A DNA stretch of 64,000 nucleotides from Kovacikia minuta CCNUW1 (GTDB lineage: Bacteria; Cyanobacteriota; Cyanobacteriia; Leptolyngbyales; Leptolyngbyaceae). A program made the position numbers and the translations under genes. The stretch spans positions 4,412,536 to 4,476,535 of the forward strand of contig NZ_CP083582.1 in the NCBI RefSeq assembly GCF_020091585.1, given 5' to 3'. The notes below the pieces were generated by a model. The model made no database searches. It was not told where the DNA came from and saw only the letters and a list, made by a program, of their open reading frames with translations. Shown piece by piece: positions 49,060-57,575 of the stretch (position 1 is the stretch's first letter; the number at the start of each line of letters is the position of its first letter).

Positions 49060-49081
49060 TGTCAAATGTCAACTACCTTTG
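49060..49081. mobile_element. solitary end of an IS21-like element
   Basis: The 21 bases 49060-49080, starting TGTCAAATGTCAACTACC, are identical to the right end of the IS21-like element in hsdR (complement of 35985-36005). The sequence then breaks off at the inverted repeat of the ISL3-like element. It is a truncated relic of a second IS21-like copy. Confidence 0.75.
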
Positions 49082-49111
49082 GTTCTTCCGACCTTTTGGT
49101 GAAAAGTTACA

Positions 49112-49930
49112 ATGAAGGGAAATCAGGAGGATCTGCCTATCTTCAACTTAATTACGACTCAGACCCGACCGTTTTTTCAACAGTTATTGCCTGATTCCAG
49201 CAAACATCAGTTGGAACACTGTGAACTCGATACTGAGGAACAGCAGCTGACTTTGAGTGTGCTTTCCACCCAACATCTTGCAAAATGTCCGGTGTGTGGC
49301 CCCCGGTCTGCCCGTACTCACAGCCGTTATCAGCGCACCCTGGCTGATTTACCTTGTGTTCATTTCAAGTTGACTCTAACCGTGCAAGTCAGTAAGTTTT
49401 TCTGTGATACTCCAGGTTGCATTCGGCGTATTTTCACCGAGCGAATTCCTGACATTGCGGCCCCCTGGGCGAGGGAAACCGTTCGATTGGTGCAGCGACT
49501 CGAAGCGATTGGTCTGGCGTTAGGCGGTGCTGCGGGTGCGCGTTTGTCCCATCAAGTCGGTACTGAAGTTTGCGGCAGCACCCTGTTGAATGTGCTTGCA
49601 AAACTTCCTCTACCTGAATTTGAGGTGCCCAAAATCCTGGGAGTCGATGACTTTGCCTTTCGCAAAGGACAGCAATACGGCACCCTTCTGGTGGATCTCG
49701 AACGACATCGTCCGCTTGCGCTGCTAGCTGATCGCAAAGCAGAAACCTTAGCCCAATGGTTGGCCCAGCACCCAGGGGTGGAGGTGTTGTCACGAGACCG
49801 TTCGGCCACCTACCGCCGTGGGATGAACGAAGGCGCACCCAATGCGGAGCAGGTGGCGGATCGGTTCCATCTCATGCAGAACTTACAGGAGACTCTAGAG
49901 AAGCTGCTAAACGGCTACAGTTCTCAGTTG
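49112..49930 (+). pseudogene. ISL3 family transposase, N-terminal part
   Basis: The 273 codons include the zinc-finger-like region C-P-V-C-G-P-R-S-A-R with C-D-T-P-G-C-I-R-R-I-F-T-E-R, then the catalytic core start L-G-V-D-D-F-A-F-R-K-G and the V-L-S-R-D-R region followed by A-D-R-F-H-L-M-Q-N-L. All are ISL3 hallmarks. It runs without a stop into the IS256-like element, producing a 729-codon chimeric frame that has no biological meaning. Joining codon 273 directly to 51316 restores the original frame. Confidence 0.88.
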
Positions 49931-51308
49931 GTTAGTGTCACGAATTTTTCGCCATTAGACAGAGAAAAAAGATTCAGTGACAGTAGAGGAACTCCATCGA
50001 GAGGGGAGCTTCCCATGACCATAGCCCAACGAGAACAACAAATCCATCGAGTCAAAGCCGTCAGTTTTCAACCTGAACTGGATGAGGCGTTAGAACAGGC
50101 CCTCAGAGAGGCCGTCATCAGTGCCGTCAAAATCACCTTGGAGAGCGCACTGAAAGAGGAACTCAAGGCAGAACTAGCCAAAATGGGAGACGATCGACCT
50201 CGACGTTCCGGGTATTTTCAACGGAGACTCGATACCCAGTATGGCCAGGTGAAGGATTTGCGAGTTCCGAAATTACGAGAACGCAACCCAGAACGAGAGT
50301 GGCAGATTCTCCAACGTTACCAACGGGGCTTAGGCAACCTGCTCAACTGGTTGTGTTGTTTGTATGTGATGGGACTGTCGTTGAGAGATTTGCAAGAGGC
50401 GCTATATTTTCTCATAGGACATGTGCTTTCCCGCAGTGCTGTGAACCAAGTCACCCTCCAGATTCAGCAACACTTAGACACTCGTCGCTTAGCCCCGATT
50501 GGCAAAACCCCTGCGATATTAATCGTCGATGGGGTGTGGGTAGAGATTCAATATACCCGAGAAGCGTTTAAGCTAGACCGGGCAGGACATCTGCGACAAA
50601 GTCGGCAGGCCGAAGAACGGGTAATTTTGGCAGTTCTAGCCGTCTGGGAGGATGGGTCTTATGAAATCCTGCATTATGAGATTGCCTCCGACGAAGGAGA
50701 AGCAGAGTGGGAGGCCTTGTTTGAGCATTTAATCGCCCGAGGACTGCAAGCCGATGCGGTGAAATTAGTGGTCAGTGATGGCAGTTTGGGATTGCCCAAG
50801 GCGTTGAAAAAGACCTTGCCCCAGGCCCAACAGCAACGCTGTATCACGCACAAAATCCGAGGGATTGAGCGCTATTTGAGTTATGAGGATTTGCCGAAAA
50901 CCGATGAGCAGGAACAACCCCTGAAGCGGGAAGATGCCAAACGGCAGCGTCGATTTGAAATTGCCTCTGAGGCTTATCAAATCTACAATGCAGAGACTTT
51001 GGAGCAGGCAAGGCAACGGTTAGAGCAATTCATCACCAAATGGGAAACACAAGAACCCAAAGCCATCCAAGTCTTTCAACGCGATCTAGAGTTGACCCTG
51101 ACTTTCTATCAATTTGCACCAAACCTGCATCGGCATATTCGCACCACTAATCATTTGGAGCGGCTATTTCGAGAATTTCGCACCAAGTCAGATGAAATTG
51201 GGGCATTCCCGCATGAAACGAGTTGCCTCACTGTCTTTTTCCTCGTGATTGAGCGTGATCATGCCAAACATGACCGTAAAACCGTGGCGAAAAATTCGTG
51301 ACACTAAC
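49931..51308 (+). mobile_element. IS256 family insertion sequence nested in the ISL3 transposase
   Basis: A 1378-bp element with inverted ends GTTAGTGTCACGAATTTTTC and its complement. The flanking host sequence TCAGTTG (49924-49930 and 51309-51315) is duplicated; the true duplication may be 8 bp (CTCAGTTG) if the element is one base shorter. Deleting the element and one duplicate exactly repairs the ISL3 transposase frame. Confidence 0.9.
50015..51301 (+). CDS. IS256 family (mutator-type) transposase
   Basis: A 428-residue transposase starting at ATG 50015, which follows GAGGGGAGC as ribosome binding site. The DDE motif residues lie in I-L-I-V-D-G-V-W-V-E, L-V-V-S-D-G-S-L-G-L and N-H-L-E-R-L-F-R-E-F-R. 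It appears complete, with the stop overlapping the right inverted repeat. An open frame upstream joins it to ISL3 sequence but is not part of the protein. Confidence 0.88.
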   Translation: MTIAQREQQIHRVKAVSFQPELDEALEQALREAVISAVKITLESALKEELKAELAKMGDDRPRRSGYFQRRLDTQYGQVKDLRVPKLRERNPEREWQILQRYQRGLGNLLNWLCCLYVMGLSLRDLQEALYFLIGHVLSRSAVNQVTLQIQQHLDTRRLAPIGKTPAILIVDGVWVEIQYTREAFKLDRAGHLRQSRQAEERVILAVLAVWEDGSYEILHYEIASDEGEAEWEALFEHLIARGLQADAVKLVVSDGSLGLPKALKKTLPQAQQQRCITHKIRGIERYLSYEDLPKTDEQEQPLKREDAKRQRRFEIASEAYQIYNAETLEQARQRLEQFITKWETQEPKAIQVFQRDLELTLTFYQFAPNLHRHIRTTNHLERLFREFRTKSDEIGAFPHETSCLTVFFLVIERDHAKHDRKTVAKNS

Positions 51309-51315
51309 TCAGTTG

Positions 51316-52203
51316 AAAGCGGTTGAAGAACAATGGCGACAAGCCAAAACATCCCCAGAGACAGTGGTCGTCATCGCCCTGCCAACCGCCACTGTCGATG
51401 CTCAAGCCCAAGCCTTGGCGAATCACCAACGTCGAGTCGAACAAGACCAGGAAATGAGAAGATTACACCAACAGCAATGGACGCAGAGGGCGATTGCCGA
51501 GGCGGTGGGAGTGAGTGAGCGAACGGTTCAACGCAGACTCAAGTCCCCAGAAGTAGCGAAGACTTCCGCTCGACGAGCCACTTTTGGTCGGAGCATTCTC
51601 GACCCCTACAAGTCAAGGATTCTCGCGTGGTGGAATGATGGTATTCAAGAGACCTCACTGTTAATGGTTTTCTTGCAACAACAAGGTTACACCGGGAGTG
51701 AGCGGACCCTGATGCGCTACCTCAAACAACTACGAGAAGCTCAGGGCCTGCCACCCAAGCGAGCACTTTGGACTTCGGGGTTGGCGAAAGTGAGCGACCC
51801 ACAATTGCCGCCCTTCACTGCACGTCGCGCTAGTTTTCTGATTGTTAAATCCGAATCACATCGAGATACCGAAGAAGTCGATTTGTTAGCTCGATTGGTC
51901 GCAGCACATCCGGATTTGAACGAAGCGGTTGAGCTGGCTCAGGAGTTTTCCCAATTGCTACGCCAACGTAAAGCAGAAGGGTTTGAACCTTGGTTGATGA
52001 AGGCGTTCAAGAGCAAACTCAAAACGTTTCGAGCATTTGCAAAGAGTCTTTTCGAGGATTATGCTGCGGTGCGAGCCAGCATGGTTTTAGAGGTGAGCAA
52101 TGGCATGGTTGAAGGCTTCAACAATCGATTGAAGATGGTGAAACGGCAGATGTATGGACGGGCTGGTTTAGAACTGCTAAGTAAGCGTTTCATTGTCGCT
52201 TAG
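51316..52203 (+). pseudogene. ISL3 family transposase, C-terminal part
   Basis: This part has a helix-turn-helix insert (W-T-Q-R-A-I-A-E-A-V-G-V-S-E-R-T-V-Q-R-R-L) and the ISL3 end V-S-N-G-M-V-E-G-F-N-N-R-L-K with K-R-Q-M-Y-G-R-A-G, which carries the last catalytic Glu. With 49112-49930 it would form a 568-residue protein. A GTG at 51298, inside the IS256-like element, could start a fragment, but it would lack the catalytic Asp residues. Confidence 0.87.
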
Positions 52204-52236
52204 AAAGTGCTTCTCAAAATCATCGTCTATTTCTAA

Positions 52237-53712
52237 ATGGCACTGACGGAAGCCCAATTAAGCAGCCAATTTAGCTTTGAGCACTGAACGAGGCTGCTGC
52301 ATCCTGGGGAAAGGTTTGGGTCTGCGTTTCACAACTCTCGGCTCAACTCGATTTGGACGCAATGGTACGAACAAGGTGGAGATAACGTTTAGCAGTGTAA
52401 TGTAGAACTGCCGCCGTTGAGGGTTCGTTGCCATAGCTAACAGATGTCTGAAGTGATTGAACTGTTGGCGAGATTGCTGCAAGGAAAGACGTAGGGGGGA
52501 GACCTGAGTGGATTGAACCGATTGCCACATCAAAGTTCGCAGCAAGTTGTAAGCCAGCAAATGCATGTAAATGTCCTTTTGCACCATCTCTGGCGTTTTA
52601 GCCGCAATCATTTCCATCTTCAATGTGGTTTTGAGATGCTTGAGATTCACTTCGGTGGCTTGCCAACGCAACTGGTAGAGTTCGGCGAGTTTGGCTTTGC
52701 TGTAACGGTTAGGGTCGAGCAACGTCGTCACCAGGATGATTTCTTTGGGTCGAAATCCAGGTTGTTGAATCAACAAGTGCACCTCTCTGACTTCAATGCT
52801 TTCGGGCAATGCCTCAAACTCTTGAGTGCTCATCGATGGGGGGCAGCTAGGCGGGCGTTGCCATTGCACAATATGGTCGCCAATGCCCAGTTTTTTGCCG
52901 CACCGAAAATCACACTGTCGTGCGTGATGCTTGCGAAAGACCGCATCGGCTCCCTGAGACCGAACCAGTGCCAAATCGACGTAGGTGCCGTAGGCAGAAT
53001 CGGCAACCACAACCTCCTCGTGTTGCAAGGTGGCATACAGTTGCCGTGACAGTTACCATTCACTGGTATGAAAGGCTGCAATGGCAACTTCTAGAACTGC
53101 TCCGGTGGTGCCACAAAACCACACTACCAACTTGGCCAGAGGAAAGCCACAACCTGCTTTTTGATTGCTATGTTGGGGATAGACCTGCTGGTTGGCAGGG
53201 GTATCAATCATCAGAACCGTTGTACCGTCGTAGGCTTTTACCCGTCGTCCACACCACTGCTGCTCGGGTTTGACCTGGGCTGTCAACTTGGTTGCACTTC
53301 GCCTCAGCAGGGGTTTGAGCACCCCTAGCGGTAAGCGTTTACGGGCTTTGCTATAGGCTCCAGTATCAGCCGACGGCACATCCTCTTTAGCGGTTGCCAT
53401 CCAGGCAATTACCCGCTTCACCGCATGACTTAGGCTTTTGTCCGTATCGAGCACTTGGGATAGCCAGGCCCAGAGTACAACTATTGGAGTATAAAGCGTC
53501 TCACGGTACTTGACCCCTGTGCCTGGAGTACCTGTTGCACAACGGATTCAGGTAGTACGTGCTCAAAGGGGAGGGCAATGCTGTCCTGAAATTTTTGCTT
53601 GAGGATCTCGGCTCGATTTGTCATAGTAGAGGGATAGTTTGTTGGTCTCTGAGGCTATGATTCTCTTATATCAAGCCTTAGAGCCTTTCTTATCCCCTTC
53701 CGTCAGTGCCAT
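52237..53712 (-). mobile_element. IS4 family insertion sequence nested behind the ISL3 transposase
   Basis: A 1476-bp element with inverted ends ATGGCACTGACGGAAG and its complement. It is flanked by a direct duplication TCGTCTATTTCTAA (52223-52236 and 53713-53726), in the range known for IS4-type elements (10-14 bp). The insertion lies 20 bases after the ISL3 transposase stop and leaves that gene intact. Confidence 0.9.
52258..53624 (-). pseudogene. IS4 family transposase with a stop codon and a frameshift
   Basis: The gene starts at ATG 53624 (M-T-N-R-A-E-I-L-K-Q-K-F). It shifts frame near 53510 (the continuation V-K-Y-R-E-T-L-Y-T-P-I-V-V-L-W-A-W-L is in another frame), reads on through Y-D-G-T-T-V-L-M-I-D, and meets an in-frame TAA at 53053-53055 after H-T-S-E-W. 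It then continues to V-V-V-A-D-S-A-Y-G-T-Y and the Y-Q-L-R-W-Q-A-T-E-V region. DDE residues are preserved, but the reading frame is broken twice, so this copy cannot move on its own. Confidence 0.87.
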
Positions 53713-53780
53713 TCGTCTATTTCTAATCTCGAACGCTTCACCAAAAGGTCGGAAGAACTCAGGTTAATTGTCGCTCAACA

Positions 53781-54506
53781 CTCGAAAATCCTGACCTGTG
53801 GACGGAAGTTCACTTTGGGCTGATTTCTGTGCTGGCGCGATCGCTGAACTCCAGGATTACCCCAAAATACCGGGCAGCGGTTGAAAAACGGGTTTATTCG
53901 GATGCGGTATTAGTTGGGATTCCCGATGCTTCTGTGTTTCAGCGAGGGGAGAAGTTAGATCAATCGAGGACTGCCACAGAAACTTTGAGTGAGCCGTTAA
54001 CGGTTAATTTGCCAGTGACTGAAGAAGTGCAGGAACGCTACTTAGAAATTCGGGATGTTGGCACCGGAAGGGTTGTAACCGTGGTAGAAGTGCTGTCACC
54101 TAAAAACAAAAGACCAGGCGAAGGAATGGTTAAATACGACAGCAAGCGTCAGAAGATTCTCAACAGTACCGCTCATTTAGTGGAAATAGACTTACTGCGA
54201 ACCGGAGAACCCAAGCAGGTAGTAGGTGGAATTCCTTCTGATTATCGGATTCTGGTTAGTCGTGCGCTCCAACGACCTGCCGCAGAACTGTATGCGTTTA
54301 ATCTGCGGGATGCACTGCCTCGATTCTCACTCCCATTGCAGCAGGGCGATGAGGAACCTATTTTGGACTTGAATGGGACACTCGATCAGGTATACAAAGA
54401 TGCAGCTTTGGAGTTGGCGATCGACTACACCCAGCAGCCCATTCCGCCCGTCAGTGAAGATGGATTTTGCCTGGATTCAAACCCTACAATAGATAACACG
54501 TTTTAA
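53781..54506 (+). pseudogene. DUF4058 family protein, 5' end lost
   Basis: The readable part begins L-E-N-P-D-L-W-T-E-V-H-F-G-L-I and continues as a DUF4058 protein: L-E-I-R-D-V-G-T-G-R-V-V-T-V-V-E-V-L-S-P-K-N-K and V-E-I-D-L-L-R-T-G, with the typical end near Y-T-Q-Q-P-I-P-P. The usual beginning (P-F-P-G-M-x-P-Y) is missing, replaced by the edge of the ISL3-like element 22 bases upstream. A GTG/CTG inside (for example at 53829) could start a shortened protein. DUF4058 is a cyanobacterial family of unknown function. Confidence 0.8.
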
Positions 54507-54539
54507 CGAACACTCGTTTTTGAGCTTTCACGATCGCCT

Positions 54540-54812
54540 CTATCGAGAGCCTGCTTCAATCATGGAATTGGCAATCTTCACTAAAATAGGCTGTTCCCCA
54601 AACCTTGCATATACAGTGTAAAGAACGCCTTGATACTTCCATCGAACTGACGAAGTACAGTACGCACCACAAGCTTCATAAAAGAATCCTTCGATTCCTC
54701 CAGTTAGCCTTATCTCCCGAAAAGTATCTCTAAAATGGTATGACTTTAGGGCAATCCAGACGCAAATATGAAGGAGTGCTCCAGTTGACACAAAACTTGG
54801 AGCAATATTCAC
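54540..54812 (-). CDS. hypothetical protein, possibly a fragment
   Basis: A 90-codon frame with a GTG start. The second half (F-Y-E-A-C-G-A-Y-C-T-S-S-V-R-W-K-Y-Q-G-V-L-Y-T-V-Y-A-R-F-G) reads like part of a small beta-rich domain, and Q-P-I-L-V-K-I-A-N-S-M-I could be its last helix. The first half is less convincing, so this may be the 3' fragment of a decayed gene. No family is recognised. Confidence 0.4.
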   Translation of the reverse strand: MNIAPSFVSTGALLHICVWIALKSYHFRDTFREIRLTGGIEGFFYEACGAYCTSSVRWKYQGVLYTVYARFGEQPILVKIANSMIEAGSR

Positions 54813-54848
54813 GAGAAACCCAGTTTCCAGCAGTATGTTACTGATGCT

Positions 54849-55556
54849 CTAGCCGATCGCCCGTCTCAGCAACTCTTTTTGTTGAGGAGACAAATTTGCA
54901 GCCGTCTTGCTGGATTGGGGAGATTGGAGCAACTTCAGAAGATGCGCTAGTTCCTCCTGGGATAGGCTCAACTCCACCTGCTCATTGGCTTCGGGATGGC
55001 GACAAACCCCCGCATCACAATTTAAGCCTAACTGATGCCAGTAAATGGTTGGAATAGAACGCCCCCGCCGACCCAGAAGTTCATGGTTCAGCAGTTCAGA
55101 TTCCATATATGCCTGGGGTGACTCATGGAATTCTTGTTTACGGGGATAGGGCACAGTGAAACAACCAAATGCTTTGCGATACTCTTCCGAGTCCAACATC
55201 GTGGTGATCATTTGTGCCACGCCCCTATACATTAATATATCGCAGTAGAATTTAATTTCTGCCTGATTCAACGGGGCACGACCGAGAAAATGCTTGAAAC
55301 ACAACTCCAGAAACTTCATATTCGATGAATTGTGATAGAAGGAGTTGAGATAAATCTCCGAGTGTCCCAATTCCTTTAAGAACCGCCTCACACCAATCTT
55401 GTCATTCAGAAAGTCCTGTTCTGCTTTTGCTAAAATTTTGCGCTCATAAATATAGGGTTGCCGCTCCAGAACCTGCTTATAAATCTGGTAAAGCGCTGTC
55501 TGTCTTTCTTCCCTAGACGACTGGCGGCTAACTGTTACGGGTTTTAAATTACTCAT
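54849..55556 (-). CDS. phycobilisome linker-domain protein
   Basis: A 235-residue protein with one phycobilisome linker domain (PF00427 type) at about residues 18-155. Motifs are Y-K-Q-V-L-E-R-Q-P, F-L-K-E-L-G-H-S-E-I-Y, L-E-L-C-F-K-H-F-L-G-R-A-P, M-L-D-S-E-E-Y and V-P-Y-P-R. The C-terminal 80 residues are a different, partly helical domain and do not match the standard CpcG or CpcD ends. The single domain and small size differ from ApcE. The gene lies 212 bases downstream of an atypical phycobiliprotein gene on the same strand; the two probably assemble together on or near the phycobilisome core. Confidence 0.85.
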   Translation of the reverse strand: MSNLKPVTVSRQSSREERQTALYQIYKQVLERQPYIYERKILAKAEQDFLNDKIGVRRFLKELGHSEIYLNSFYHNSSNMKFLELCFKHFLGRAPLNQAEIKFYCDILMYRGVAQMITTMLDSEEYRKAFGCFTVPYPRKQEFHESPQAYMESELLNHELLGRRGRSIPTIYWHQLGLNCDAGVCRHPEANEQVELSLSQEELAHLLKLLQSPQSSKTAANLSPQQKELLRRAIG

Positions 55557-55768
55557 AGAGGTGTCCTCAAGAAAGTGGCAGGTGGCAGGTGTGAGGGAAA
55601 TAATGAGGAATTAAGAGGTTTAATCTTGCATCCTGGCCTAATGCCATAGCAATGGATATGAGAAAACATTGGGGGCAGATGTTAGGAGTCAGGTGGTAGG
55701 GGGCAGGGGGCAGGGGGCAGGGAAAGAATAAAGGATAAAAGTCTTCTTATCCCTCACTCCCCACCCCT
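55557..55768. repeat. GGGGGCA/GGTGGCA repeats between linker and phycobiliprotein genes
   Basis: GTGGCAGGTGGCAGGTG (55574-55590) and four copies of a GGGGGCA heptamer (about 55697-55724) lie in the spacer. No gene is supported. Confidence 0.65.
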
Positions 55769-56242
55769 TTAGGCATGGGATTGCAGGGTTTGAATTACGA
55801 TCTCGATGTAGGGGCGAATTAAACTTGCATCTGGTCCTGGCAGGGTCGCGGCGATCGCCTCTTGCAGGTTGCGATAAGCCACAACACAGTGAGCATTTCG
55901 TTTGTGAGCCAGCAAAATCGTATCTAACCAGACCAGCATTTGCTCTTTGAAAAAGATTTCATCGTTGCGTAAGACCGACAGCGCAACGTAACGCAACAGT
56001 TCTGTCATGTCATATTTGCAACGCTGACCGTGCTGCTGGATCAATTCTGGATAGGTCTGCGCCAGTTTGCGCAGTGCCTGAATCACCAGCTTATCGCTGT
56101 TGTCTCGGAGTTGCTGATAGGTATGCAAGCGGGTTGCATAGCTCTGGACATAGGCTTCCAGTGGGTAAAGTTCTTGAGCATTAAGATAACGCCCATCGGC
56201 GTCCAGAATGCTTTTTTCAAGGTCGTGGTTAAGAGTATGCAT
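55769..56242 (-). CDS. divergent phycobiliprotein-like protein
   Basis: A 157-residue globin-like protein of the phycobiliprotein superfamily. The opening I-L-D-A-D-G-R-Y-L-N-A-Q-E-L matches the allophycocyanin pattern 'IVNADAxARYLSPGEL', and R-C-K-Y-D-M-T-E-L-L-R-Y-V aligns with the bilin-binding 'CLRDxDYYLR'; the chromophore Cys and the following Asp are kept. The middle and end are strongly diverged, with several extra Cys and His residues. It is not a standard ApcA, ApcB, ApcD, ApcF or Cpc subunit. Pairing with the linker gene suggests a minor core or sensory phycobiliprotein; that is inference. Confidence 0.72.
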   Translation of the reverse strand: MHTLNHDLEKSILDADGRYLNAQELYPLEAYVQSYATRLHTYQQLRDNSDKLVIQALRKLAQTYPELIQQHGQRCKYDMTELLRYVALSVLRNDEIFFKEQMLVWLDTILLAHKRNAHCVVAYRNLQEAIAATLPGPDASLIRPYIEIVIQTLQSHA

Positions 56243-56583
56243 GACGAATTTAATTGTGGATTTCTCACCTAATTTTCAGCCTTCCCTGAAGCAAACTCGC
56301 GCTAACAGGTCAAAATATTCTTCAGTGAATTGAAAAGAATCTTAATCCCCAGTCCCATCCACCAAGACTGTGGAACCCTACCAATCTCCTACGGACTCAC
56401 TGGAGATAACATCTCTTCATCCCCCCATCTCCCCATCTCCCCAATCCCTACTCCCCACTCCCCACTCCCATCCCCCCATCTCCTGCTAACTGTTTGAAGC
56501 AAAGAAACGTCTGCCCTACTGTTCACAACTTAAACAAAATTGATGTATTGTTTCAGTTCTAAGCATCTAAACGGAAAGTAAGC
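56243..56583. other. divergent promoter region with CCCCATCTCC repeats
   Basis: A 340-base gap between the phycobiliprotein-like gene (leftward) and the di-iron protein (rightward). It contains CCCCATCTCC and CCCCACTCCC tandem repeats at about 56420-56485, followed by a more unique 95-base stretch that should hold the promoter of the rightward gene. Confidence 0.6.
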
Positions 56584-57453
56584 ATGAAAATTGGTTCTGA
56601 AGCCCACAAAGAACTTTTTTGCCAGAGTTTTATGGACAGCTATCAGGACTATGAGCCTGAGAAACTTCCCTGGCCCCAATTGGATGACGCGACTTTAGAG
56701 CGCCTGCGGAGTATTCCTTTTTGGGAGGAAGCGCTGACGATCGAACGAGAAGCTGGGGTAATGGTGAGTGCTTTTGCAGAAACCGTGAGTGATCCCATGA
56801 TTCGCGAGGCGATTGCTCTTCAGGGTCGGGAAGAAGCCCGTCATGCCCGTTTAATCGAATTCCTCATCCGCCATTACGATGTCAAGATTACAGAGCCACC
56901 CGCTCCCGTGGTTCCCCCCAACATTGAAACCGCATTTATTGACTTTGGTTTTGGGGAGTGTCTGGATACGTTCTTTGCTTTTGGATTGTTTGAATTAGCC
57001 CGTCAGGCAAACTATTTCCCTGATGCCCTGTTTCAGATTTTTGATCCGATCATTCACGAAGAAGCACGGCATATCGTGTTCTTCGTCAACTGGGTGACTT
57101 ACTTGCAGATTAACCAGGGAAGGGAATCCTCTGTGCTGCAAGGAACCCACGCCCTGGTACACTACAGCCGCGCCATTATGAATTTGGTCAAAGCTTTTGG
57201 CAGCGGTGCTGGAGACGGCAGTGGAACAGGTTTTACCGCCACAGGTGCCCAAACGTTTATTGATGATTTAACCCCCACCCAATTTCTGGAAACGGCGTTG
57301 CAGGAAAACGCCCGTCGGATGGGAATGTTTGACGATCGCCTGTTGCAACCCCGACTATTACCCAGAATGGCAACGATCGCCCTCCGCACGCTCAAACTTT
57401 TTCCCCAGCGGCAGCCTTCCCCTGGTGCAGAAGTCAGTGTTTCCAAGTCTTAG
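56584..57453 (+). CDS. ferritin-like di-iron carboxylate protein
   Basis: A 289-residue helical protein with a ferritin-like di-iron site. Ligand-type motifs are E-A-G-V-M-V-S-A-F-A-E, E-E-A-R-H-A-R-L (E-x-x-R-H at about residue 84), and E-E-A-R-H-I-V-F near residue 160. Proteins of this kind act as oxygenases, desaturases or oxidases. It lies directly upstream of hpnJ on the same strand with a 122-base gap, so it may oxidise or otherwise modify a hopanoid or lipid. This link rests on context only. The start ATG at 56584 follows GGAAAGTAAGC. Confidence 0.78.
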   Translation: MKIGSEAHKELFCQSFMDSYQDYEPEKLPWPQLDDATLERLRSIPFWEEALTIEREAGVMVSAFAETVSDPMIREAIALQGREEARHARLIEFLIRHYDVKITEPPAPVVPPNIETAFIDFGFGECLDTFFAFGLFELARQANYFPDALFQIFDPIIHEEARHIVFFVNWVTYLQINQGRESSVLQGTHALVHYSRAIMNLVKAFGSGAGDGSGTGFTATGAQTFIDDLTPTQFLETALQENARRMGMFDDRLLQPRLLPRMATIALRTLKLFPQRQPSPGAEVSVSKS

Positions 57454-57575
57454 TTGCGAGGGATACTCTGAAATCGAAACGATGCGACTATAATCTCTGA
57501 ACCCAAAAAATGCAGTTTAATTCTCCTTCTCATTCAGTTTGAGACAGTTTGCTTATTTATTCAGGAGATCTATTT

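Larger units (their letters stand above)
49082..53758 (+). mobile_element. ISL3 family element carrying two nested insertion sequences
   Basis: Perfect 22-bp inverted repeats (GTTCTTCCGACCTTTTGG... at 49082-49103 and its complement at 53737-53758) bound the composite. Inside are an IS256-like element (49931-51308), which splits the ISL3 transposase, and an IS4-like element (52237-53712) just after the transposase stop. Without these the ISL3 element is about 1.8 kb. No matching 8-bp duplication is visible at its outer ends; the left side is an IS21-like relic and the right side a truncated DUF4058 gene. Confidence 0.85.

Noticed and set aside
57454-57575. Cobalamin riboswitch before the B12-dependent hpnJ
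   Set aside because: The 122-base leader has no recognisable B12-box or multi-stem structure.
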